DNA of 64,000 nt from Hydractinia symbiolongicarpus (Eukaryota > Cnidaria > Hydrozoa > Anthoathecata > Hydractiniidae). The stretch's first letter is position 1. Every line of letters starts with the position of its first letter. Positions 46,101 to 58,100 of this stretch are shown in pieces. The notes under the pieces were generated by a model. It searched no databases. It was not told where the DNA came from and saw only the letters and a program-made list of their open reading frames with translations. The stretch is taken from contig NC_079888.1 in NCBI RefSeq assembly GCF_029227915.1, forward strand, positions 14,613,001 through 14,677,000, written 5' to 3'. The position numbers and the translations under genes are program-made.

Positions 46101-49100
46101 TTTCAGCTGATGATATGAACCTTACTGACATTATTTTACTTCTTTTTGTTTATTTTTGTCATGTTTTATACTAATAGCAGGGTTTTGGTGTAAAAAAACT
46201 AATTCATGTCAAAAAACCTTCTTTAGGGACATTTTTTTGAAAAATCCTTATTTTTCGCCCTTTTTTTTCAGCCGCTCATGTTGATTGGGGCAGTGAGAAT
46301 GTAATTTAGCTTGAAAACATCCAAAGTAGGTGTTTTTTGGTACAATATAGATACATAATGTTACTGTAAAAAAATCAGGTTCACCGCTTTTATGCGAAAG
46401 ATTTTCTTGGGGGTGCGCTCAATCAGCGCGCCCCTGGGATTTGAACGTCAAAAAAGCCCCGGTACGAATAGGGTTAAAGGCGTCATTAATGCGTCTTTTT
46501 CAGGCACGGTCTTTTTCGTTTGTGATAAAAGACGTCTTTAGGTGCATAATTAAGACGCGCATTTTAAAGACGCAAAAAAGATCGAAAAAAGACCGGTTTT
46601 TATTTCTGATATAATTGGTCTACTATTTCTCCGCGGGTAACATGTTTAATTACTTCTTTCATGTAAAAACTATAATGCCAATAAAAAAAATATATCTCAC
46701 AATAACTTGATTTTAAAAACTTGTATTGTATTAAAATAGCAGGGTAAATCTGTATTTATCATTTAAAAGAGTGATTAAAGAGTAGAAAACTTAATTATTA
46801 CCCCCGTCTGTACAATTTTAAATGTCTGAAGTGGCGGTAACTTTTAAACAAAACCAAGTCGAGAAAGGAAACCGGTTGGTTGCAGAAAGTAAGTTATAAT
46901 TGTTTTTGTTTTTATTTGCATTATTTATCAAATGAGTTCCGGCAATATGGTAGCCCGATATAGAGCTCGTGTTTTTTCATGAGCACCAAAAAAGTTATCT
47001 TTTTAGAAGCGAGTTTGGGGACTAAGAGCTATGGATCGTATGCAGTTAAGGTCATGTATATATATTTATTTTATTGTTAACTTTTTTTACTGTTAAAGCT
47101 AGTAGCTATGCTAGCTGCAACCCTGGAAAGATAGTGAAAAATATTTTTTTCCAGGGTTGTAGCTAGGTGTTTCTAGCCAGCTAGTGCAGCCATAAGTCCC
47201 ATAGAGCTAAGTGTTAACATTAAGCCTTTTACACCCAAAAGCCACCACACCACTCACACACAAAGCCTGTTGATTCTGCGTGACTTGTACAATTGAATTT
47301 TTAAACTAAACAAAGTATTTACATCACAAAAAGTACCTGTGTCTTGATAAAATTTCCAAATTAAGATTATTAGAAAGTCATACAAAATGGAGAGAAATAT
47401 TTGTGACATCTTGCAGCTATTTCTTAAGGCAAAATGACATATACTTTGCCGGTCACAGACACGTTTCTGTAACTTGACCTGAACTAAAAGCTGACGTTTC
47501 TTAAAAATTATTTAACTAAATATTTTATTAAGAACATTGATGAATAAATCTTAACATCTTAAATAAGTTTTGCAACTATAACTTGAGAGTGGATCTGTCT
47601 GTACTTAATGGAAATTGTCAAGCGAGTTTAAATTTTATCCACAGGCTAGCTATATTTTTAACTAACATTACATCAATTTTAGCTTAGCATTAAATTTATT
47701 TCAGAAATGGATAAGTCAAAGAGGCAGAATGAACGACGGAGGTTGCAGCAAAAAGTTGAGGAGTTTTTAAGGCAGGAGGATAGCGAAAGTAGTGATGACA
47801 TGTTAGATGATACATCAGATATTGAAAGTCAACCACAATTTGATAGCTCCCCAGACATGTCAATTGACATAAACGAAGAAGAAAGTTTCGCATCTTCCTT
47901 GTTTTCTTTTGAAGAGGATGTTGTAGAGCCAACTTTACAAGATAATCTTGCTAGCTGGGCCACTAAGTACCAATTAGGTAGAGATTCCCTTAATGACCTT
48001 CTATTCATTTTAAGAAACTCAGGACATGATCTTCCGAAAGACAGCCGAACTTTGCTCATAACCCATCGAACTGTACAAAGTGTTGTTTTTAATGGTACGA
48101 ACAGCTTCTGTTATTTAGGAATTAAAAGTTCATTAATTCAAGCTGTCACATTTATCAATGATCAAATCGATACACTTGAATTGCTGGTTAATATTGATGG
48201 AGTCCCATTGTGGAAGTCAACAAACTCTCAGTTCTGGCCAATTCTTGGTTCTGTTAAGGATACCAGTTATGTCTTCCCTATGCTTTGTTTTATGGGAACA
48301 CAAAACCTGCATCTGTTCGTGAATTTCTTTCTGACTTTATCAATGAAGTTGAAAACTTAACGCGTGATGGTGTAAATTTTGAAAATCAACATTTTACATT
48401 TGTTCTCAAAGCCATAATTTGTGATGCTCCAGCCAGATCATTTCTAAAGTGTACAATAGGTCACACTGGTTATTACTCTTGTGAACGATGTTGTGTTAAA
48501 GGTGTAAGGTTGGAACACAGAATTGTTTTTAATGATTTTAATGATGCTGACCTGCGTACCAACCACGATTTTTCTAGATTTATCTTTGACGGTACTCATC
48601 AAAAAGAACGATCACCCTTAGTAGATATTGGTTTTAATTGTGTTAATGATTTTCCCTTAGATTACATGCACCTGGTTTTACTTGGAGTTTTAAAGCATGT
48701 TCTTACTTTTTTATTGAAAGGGCCAAATCTCTGTCGTATTTCACACCAGCAATCAAATATTTTATCTGAAAGGTTAGTTAGCTACAATGAAAAAATGCCA
48801 TCTAATTTTAAACGCCAGGCAAGAGGATTACAAGATCTTTGTTATTGGAAAGCTACTGAATATCGTCATTTTTTGCTATACCTTGGTCCAATTTTACTTA
48901 AGGGTGTCATCGATGCAAAGGTTTACAAACATTTTCTTGCTTTGCACGTGTCCATGTCAATTTTGTTAAATGGTAGTGCTGTTTTAGATTCAGATCTTGC
49001 TCAGTATGCCAAAGATCTGTTGTCCTGGTTTGTTCGTAATGCTGCTTTTGTTTATGGAAAGTTGTTTAATGTATACAATGTTCATGCCTTAATTCATTTG

Positions 49101-52100
49101 GCTGATGATGTCATTCATCATAAATGTTCTTTAGAAGTCATTTCTGCATTCAAGTTCGAAAATTACATGCAAAGTTTGAAAAAAATGGTTCGAAATAGCA
49201 ACAATCCCATTGTCCAGGTGGTGAAACGTCTTGCTGAAAAGAAGTCTTCTGAAACATCTACTCAGTGCAATAAAATTTTCAAGGGAAATGGTAAAGACCT
49301 ATTTTTTCTCTCGAATGAAGGTTACGTTTGCGAGATTAAAAAATTTGTTGATGGTGATAAGTATCAGTGTATCATTTTTAAATCCAGCATGCTTGAACCT
49401 TTTTATGAAACACCAATCGATTCACGAATACTTGGGATCTACTACACTCGAGGTTTTAGTCATATAGGGAAAGTTTTGAAGATTTTAACACACACACAAG
49501 TTGAAAAGAAACTTTTAATGTTGCCTTATAAAGATGGTCGTGTATATTTTCCATTACTTCATGACATCCAGGGAAATAGATTTTAAATAGTTGTTATACC
49601 TTTTACAGTTATTAGCATTTTATTATATATATAGTACATGCAAATACTGTCTTAAATTAGAAAAATTGGTAGTAGTTAAGGTTCCAACATACATGGTTAG
49701 GCTGTTTTTAGCATAGCAGAACTCTGTATAATCCAATTTTCATCCTCTCTTTAATTTTTTATCTAGCACATGCGAAATATATAGCTTAAAGGGAACCCGA
49801 GGAATAAAATGATGTTGGACTTATATTTAGAGCTAAAAAAGTTGGTCAACAGGTCATTTTAAATTTTTTCAAAAAGCTCCTTTCGTTCTCAAGATATTCA
49901 CATTTAAAGAAATTTAATTATACTCCATAAATTATGATGTCATATTTCAGGAATAGCAAATTTGACATTTCCATAGTATGCTGCATTACATTTACTTGCT
50001 ATGTTTGCGAAAAACTGATACACAACATTAAAGAATTTCGGAAGCTCTTCTACAGTTTCTTTTTTCATAATCTCCTTTTTTTCTGGTCTTTTTTTTGTGC
50101 CCTAGTACTCGTTAGTCAAACATTTTTAAGGCGCAAAGAGGTTAGTTGATTTCTTCTTTACTTAGATTCAGCGTATTCGGAATATTGGTGGGTCCGACTA
50201 TAAGGACGCCGTCAAACAAACACTTAGCCGGTACGGATAGCTACTATTCACTGTGCAATTATGATTTTTGCTCTTTTACACCGATCGTCAATTGTCCGAA
50301 AATTGCCCCTGACTAAAAGGGCGGTGCCGGTCGCAAAAAAGCAAACCAGCGAGAATGAAATATTTAATATTTTTGTTATTGTTTTTCTGTTTGTTTATTC
50401 CGCTCCACAGGATTTGGAACTGTTAGTCTTTATTTATTTATCACGAGCATTTATACAGGATAGTCATTCAAAAACTACCGTAGTTTGTCTAATTTAACAT
50501 GCCCTCTTATTAACACGCATAGGCCATTTTTAGCAAAAATTGTAGCCTTATAAATTTTTAGCCTTTTTTAACGCGTGTTTAGTTTCGTTCCAGTTTCTAT
50601 TTTATTTTCCTTTAATTATTAACGCGTGAAAATAATTATTTTTATAATTAGAAAAACTACGGTATTTTAACTTGTAAGTATTCGAATATAATTAGCGATT
50701 CTAGACTCACATTATTTGGTTCTTAATCTATGGGTGAATTCAGACTGAGTGCTAAGCCTCAACGTTCTTTTAAACTAGGTTCTCATAAAAAGAAAAACGT
50801 GTAGTAACTAACTAATTTGAGCAAATACTAATGTTTAACTGATGTGAATAAAATTATTGTAAATTTGTTGATAATATAGAATTATTTATGATATTTATGA
50901 TATTAAAGAAAATATTACAAAAAGATAAAGTTATACAGTTTTACTGCATTTATAACCCCTCTAAGGACAAAGGTTGTTTGAACAGCTTTCTAGAATGACT
51001 TTATTTATGAGTTTACGTCTTATTTGCCACTAAAAAAGACGCACAAAAAAGACGCAAACATTTAAGACCAAAAAAGACGCACTTAAGACGCATTTAAAAA
51101 AACGTCTTTAAAAAGCATTACAAAGACGTCTTTAAGACTGCGAAAAAGACGTCTTTAAGACGCACAAAAAGACGCCATAATGACGCACAAAAAGACGTCG
51201 GAAAAGCGGACATTTATGACCTAGAAAAGACGCGTTTAAGACGCATTTAAAAGATGTCTTTAAAACGCATTTTGAAGACGTCTTAAAAACTTTAAAAAAA
51301 AGACGTCTTTACGACGCACGGAAAAGACGTCGTAAAGACGCATGAAAAAAGACGTCAAGAAATCGGACATTTAAGATCAAAATAAGACGCCAAAAAGACG
51401 CACGGAAATGCGTCTTAAAGACGTCTTAAAGACGTTTTTTTGCCGGCTGGGTTGCTATAAGCATACTTTATGTCCACATTCTTGTAGGGACAGACAGTTC
51501 ACTTCACCACTGTGTAGCCCAGATTTAGTAAACACTTTGAACCTACAAAAGTATAATAATATGGAATTTAAGTGCAAACAATCTGTCTTATTATTTTGTT
51601 CTTATAACTAACTTGTGCTCAGGTAACTTAATTATAAAATTGCAAGCAGCACAAAGCTGTTATAACTTATTAATTTTACTTTCAAATAAAGATGTTTAAT
51701 CTCCAAAATTGCCTTTACTACAAGTATAAAACAATCGTTTAATAAATAGATTTGCCTAAATAGCTTTAAAAGTGCCTTTTAAAATACATACTGAAGCTTG
51801 AAAAAACTTAAGTTACTAAAAAAGAATAACAACAGGGGAAGTATTTTCATGCACTTTTCAATTTATTCCTGTCCCTTTCCTCTCCTGAAAATCTTGTCAA
51901 CTCTGATGCGATTCAGTTATATACCACAAATCTTTTTTGAAACAAATGTGCACTTTAGTCTGTCGAAGTTGGCCAATTTGCTGATAGGGTAGACACAAAC
52001 AAATTGAGAGCAACAAAAACAGTGATACTCATTTTAACAACCCTAAACATAAAAGTACTTTGACAAAGCTAATCGAAGAAAGCTTAATTGACGCTTCTTG

Positions 52101-55100
52101 GGAAGTATTGAATGTTTACCTCGGGAGCGGGCGTAAACGAAACTGATTGAGTGGTATTGGCCAGGCTTATCCAGCTGATGACTGAATCCATCTTTAAATC
52201 ATAAACATTTATCTTACTAAGGAGGCCTTTAAAAGTTTAATTTCACAGCCTTTATTTATTTTAAGAAGATGAATTGAAAAGGTTGTAAACTTACCTATTA
52301 TATATACATTTGTGTCGTAAAAAATACAAAGATTAAGATGGGAAAAAACTCGTGAAAGAAAAAGTGAATAAAGAGATTAGTCCTACAAGTTTGGCAAATA
52401 TTTGATTTGATTAGAGAGTGGATCCGTATAATTAGGGCAGTAAGTAATTACAATTGTTCGTTTTTAATAGCTAAAATAATTTTAAATTTTTTTTCTGTTT
52501 GTGCAGAAGTGAAGAAGTGACGCAACTTGAATAACACTTAATATAATCTATCAGAAAACAGTAAATGAATACATGCTACCGAGATAAGTAAAATGCTACA
52601 TACTAAAACATTACTTACAGCCATTGGCTTTTTATCAGGTCATTAGACTACACCAATATAAGATTGCGGAGCAGGTACGGTTCAATGAGCCATAGTTGGA
52701 CCAGAATTATCCAAGCAAACCAAAAAACTGTCGTGCAGTAAAGCTTTTAAGTATTTTTAAATGATGCAGCAATACGGATAAAATGTAATTATACTGGCAA
52801 AATCATGCTCAAACCATTACAAAAAACTCCCAAATATGGTACAGCGATTATTGGGTACTTTACTTTTCGCACAGTTTTTTACATATTTCGCACATTTAAC
52901 TATGCTGTTCGTTAATTAAAGACTCGACAATACGTGTGAAGTTAGTTAAAAAGTCAAGGCATCTTTACTTTGTCTGTGTTTTAGCGCAGTAATAACATGA
53001 CCTCTAACTTCAAATGCATTCACTTTAAACTTAAAGAATTGAACAAAAATTAAATCCAGATGAAGTAATTTCACTTTTTGGTGATACCAAAAAGAATAAT
53101 TTGTAAAAGAACAACTTTAACTTTTTCTTTCCGGAATGTATTAGTGCATTAAATCAAAATTATTAATAGATATAAATGCGCGAAGTAGATTTGGGCCACA
53201 TTTATTCCTGTGTTATTAGCAATGTAATTATCAATCAACAAAATTTAGCTACCTAAACAGATATCAATATCTCTGAAGTCTTTATAATGAGAAATCAAAT
53301 TCCAAAAATTTACATGACCTAACAGAAAGAAGGTGGAAAAAATACATTAATGCAAAATATTCTTACAAACAGTAATGAATGCTAGTCCACACTTATAGGT
53401 AGTCGTTTTAAAATACAATGTTTTGTTACAAAAACAAACAAGCGTATTTCCGAATAAAACAGTCATCCAAAAATTACGTTTGGGCACATTTGAGTAGCAA
53501 ACGTTTTCAAGCAATTTAGTTTTATTTGGTCCTTCCGTGCCGATACGGAAATCCGATGCATCTATTACAGGATTGTTATGTATCTGTTAAATGGATATAA
53601 TTTTTTCGAAAATAGATCCAAAAGTGAAATGACTTTCATATACAATTACCAACCCGCAAAGATTTTTCTTTTCTTTTTTCATTCAATCGCATAATAGCAA
53701 ATTGAGACTTCTTGGAAGCGATAGAAAGGCTTTAAGTTTGTTTTTGTTTTTTTATGTGTAAAACAATGTTACTAACATTTATCCACCCTTTACTAAGTTA
53801 TACAGTAATAACAGGCAAAAGACGCAAGAATGCGTTGTAATCACTTGTACAGCAGTTAATCAGTCCTGCTGGAAGCAATTATTGTTCTCTTATGTCTCGT
53901 TAAAGCAATTCAAATTATATAGTAGAAAACCTTTTTTGGGTGTGATCCTTATGCAAATAAAAAATTTTTTTTACTAACGTAGGTATTAATTACTGCTAAC
54001 CGGCAAATATTGAAAATGTGTATATTTTTTAAACGAACGTATTCATACACAAACTTCATATGCTAAAAATAAATAAATAAATTAAAGACGTGTATAACGA
54101 AGGGTTAAGAACATATCACAGTGCGTTAAAGATACCGCATAAATATATAGCTAATGATTTAGCTAGCTATATATTTATTAAAGATGATACAATCAGAAAT
54201 CACATAACTATTATGTGGGTAATTGCCTACTCAAAACGCAATTACCTTTTTTTTCCGACTTCCCGGGGAAAAAGAGAAAAAGCTGCCTTGTTTTTTAAAC
54301 ATGTCGAACCTGGCCAATAATTTTGGATATCCAATTGCATTTTCTTGAACTAATGTTTGTGCGTTTTCTTAAGCTTGTATTACGACATATTCTATTGTAG
54401 GATGTTCGTTAAAAGTGGATGGATATACAGCTGATGTACCTTTAATAACACACAAAATGCTCAACAAAACAGAGTTTCGCATTACTAAAGATGGTGGGGA
54501 TCTTTGTCCAAATACGTTAGGTACACATGAAGCATCAAGTGCAAGAATGTTAGCGCTGACAGATTCTTGGGAAACTGTTCCAACATTTATGTCAAACTCA
54601 TTTTCATATAGTATACCTAATGTGAAAGAAGTAAGTTAGCTATTTGTAGTATATTGATAAGAAGACAAATATTCCTACATATCAAACTTGAATATCTTAA
54701 AGGATTTTTTGTAGTAATGTGTTTAGTTGGTTCGTAAATACTACGTTATCACTACTTTTACAATTTCAGATAAAAGTAACATTTCATACAATATGGTCTG
54801 GCTTGTTGATAAAACTTGAAGTCAAGTGTAAAGCAAGCAATGGAAACGAATACACACCACGTGGAAACTGCGTTCTATTCAAATATGAAGGTACAGCAAC
54901 GTGTAAGTAGAAATATAGTATCAACTAGCATTAATTATAAAATAATGTTGCTCTTTCTGTTCTTTCTACAAATAAGCAATGCTAAAATTTGATATTACCG
55001 GAAGGTAAAATCCTTGTTTTTTCTTTCTTTAACGATACCTAGCAATTTAACATTAAATATGCTATTTAAAGGCGTATTTAAATTAATAAATTTTTTTAGA

Positions 55101-58100
55101 AAATCACTGAAAATAATAATTAAAAAAAAAAAAAATAAGACGAAGCATTTCAAAGTTTGATTCCAAATTCAGTGTTTCTAGAGACTCTTTTTTTTTGCTG
55201 TTGATATCACATAAAGGCGGGATGGAGGCAACTTGAAAAGAAGGCAAAAACGCTTTGCATCTCGCATCGATAAGCCCGTCGAAATAACCCACTTAGGCAG
55301 AAGAACAATAGGAAAGAACCGTTAAGTAAAATTTGATAAAGTCGGCATGAACACGTAAATGCACATGCATGTTTGGAAATTTATTTACCCGTTGTTAGTT
55401 ATGCAGAAGTAGTAACACTGATCAAAATAGATGTATGTAATGTATAGAACATGTGCTTTGGACAAACGAGTAAGGAGATATAAAGGTTTAAGTGTTTTGC
55501 TGACGCCAAAAAACAACGCGCTGTTCCTTGTATCGAACTTCGTTAAATCTAAAGAATATTTGTAGTATTTATTATAACATATATAGAACATTAATATAAA
55601 GTAAAATAATGGCAGTCAAATAGTGATCACACTTTTTCAAAGGATGTAACGACAATGATGTAATATTTTTAACAGTGTCTTCATTTGGTAATGTAATAGT
55701 ATAAGATTAATTTAGAATAAATTAGAATAAGATTAATTTATTGCAATCTTTCGCTTTTACTAACTGCTGTTCCAAAATGTCAATGCGTTCAATATAAAAA
55801 AAATGTTTTCACCTAGCAGACGCATGATGTTTAGATGATTTTATACTTAATGTCACTTTTCGCACATTATTCAAAACACCGCAGTGATATCAATTCAGAT
55901 ATGTTGGGTATTCTTTATCAAAAAACATCTAACATATACAGTGACAAACCCCTGAGAAATAACCTAAAACTGCGACTAATTCAGTTTCTTGAGCATATAA
56001 CGTTCTTTAGCATCACCTGTTCAATACAATGAACTGTAACATTTTTAATTTGCAAGATATGTAGGCAAAAAAAACCTTGTCAAAATGGGCTAGGTAAACA
56101 GTATATATTTTATGTCTAGTTCTGTACGAGAATTGATTAATAAAATGAGTGTTATTATCTAATATGTTGATGTTTGCGGAAATAACACACACGACCTAAT
56201 TAAGTTGACATCAGCTTTTTGTGTCCATTTGTAGCGCCGGGTTTGTTGTCATAGTTCCTGAAATGAACTTAAATAAAATTTTGTAAGTTTTCTAACGTTT
56301 TGAAGTTCTCTATTACTTTTCACCGCAATTGTTTCCAGTTCCTTTATTTTACGATTTATCCATTTCAACAATGAGTACACCTATAAGAAATGTTTAAAGG
56401 CTCAGGAGGACGATTCAGTTTCGCCATTATCCCTAATGCAGTTTCGGCGTAAAATCAAACAGGAATCTAATTTACTTATTAGATACAAAAACGAGGAAAA
56501 CGTTTGAATTTTTATACCATTTTAAATGTATCTTGTTGGATTCTTTGAACACGATGACTATGCTTTATGCAGTCAAGAATCTTTTTGTCCCAGCTAATAT
56601 CTCTTTTAAATTCCTTTAAACACTATTTGCGCAAAGTATCTATGTTGTTTGTATGCTTTTTACAGATCCGTTAACTTTGTCATCATTCGACCCCAAATCC
56701 AAAACAACAAAAACACCAACAAAACCAGCAACAAAAGCAACAACAACAACAACAACAACAACAATACTAAAGCTACCAACAATACCAACGAAATCAACAA
56801 AAAAAATAACAACAACCACAACAAAGGCTTTAAATAACGTAACTGGGAGTTTAAGTTCTGTGCTGACAACATCCACAACTGCAACGACGGAAGCCAGGTG
56901 TAACACATTGACTTCTTGCGAAAGTAACAAAAAACTTGTCATAGCTGGTGTAACTTCAGGAGCCATTAATCTGATCTTGATTTTAATCGTCATAATTTAA
57001 ATATGCAAAGTAAAAAAGCTGAATCAAGCGTAAGTACTTGACCGTACTCCATAATAGATTTATTACTTAATGTCTATGTCCCAGTAAACATAAAGGCGTT
57101 TTAAAGACGACTTTTCTCGTCTCTAACTCGTCCGGACGTCTTCCGACTAAAAAAACGTCTCAAAGACGTCTTTATTTGGTCTCTGTAAGACCAGTAAAAT
57201 CTCCTTCGAAATAAACGTCTCAAAGACGTCTTTATTTGGACTCTGTAAAACCAGTAAAATTTCGTTCGAAAGAAACTCCTCTAAGACGTTCTTAATTGGT
57301 CTCTGTAAGACCAGTAAAATCTCGTTCGAAATAAACGCCTCAAAGACGTCTTTATTTGGTCTCTGTTAAACAAGTAAAATCTCGTACGAAATGAATGTCA
57401 TTATTACTTTTCATTTTAAAAATAATTTCACAACAAACAAATAACGTAGTTATTTGTTTGCCCATTCGCAATAATTGGCATAAACGTTTTTGATATTTCT
57501 GAATTTGTTAGAGTAGCCAAAAATTCGAATTAAATTTGTATAAAAACGGAAACATTTTACAATGAAAACAGCTTTCGAAAGATCACATAGAATAAACTTG
57601 ACGTTTACTTTTGAACGGAAAGGCATATTGTGCTCCATATTGTGTTCGAATTGACGAATGTTCGGATTATCGGAAGTTGAGAAAAAACAAGAATTTTGAT
57701 AAACTTTTAAAGGTTTTATGCTAATATAACTTTATTACAACTGTACTTATTACAACTTTTTTATAAAAATCTTTAACTTGGTTTGCTTGGCGGTGGGCAA
57801 GGCCTCCAAATTCCTTGTAAACTTCATTTTATTGGAAATGCTAATTTAATTGATGCAATGAAATTGAAACGTTTTTTTATTTTTTCATAAGATTTTATTT
57901 ATCGATACACAAAATTTCGAAATTGTTCGAATTAGCGAAGTGTTCGAATTAGCGGAGTTCGAATTAAGCAGCTCAAAACAAGACTTTATTAAATCAAACT
58001 CAAGGGACTTGGCAATTTGTTTGAAAGAACGGAAAGTTCGAATTAAGCGGCATTCGAATTAGCAGACGTCTACTGTAAGTATTTTTTTTACTTCACGCGA

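Larger units (their letters stand above)
43446..51451 (+). mobile_element. CMC (EnSpm-type) DNA transposon, interrupted by a piggyBac
   Basis: The left end CCCAGCCGGCA and the right end TGCCGGCTGGG are exact complements. Both are followed inward by tracts of GACGTCTTTAAGACGC-like units (43,460-43,565 and 46,478-46,600; 51,000-51,450). TT lies at both flanks, a possible 2-bp target duplication. The interior codes a CMC-type transposase at 47,707-49,586. Total length is 8,006 bp, of which 2,908 bp is the nested piggyBac with its TTAA copy, so the original element was about 5.1 kb. It makes up most of intron 1 of the receptor gene. Confidence 0.8.

Noticed and set aside
56640-56993. A 117-codon minus-strand frame opposite the receptor stalk exon
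   Set aside because: It is the complement of ACA/ACC-rich Thr codons (Val/Leu runs); the plus strand has matching splice sites and a paralogue.
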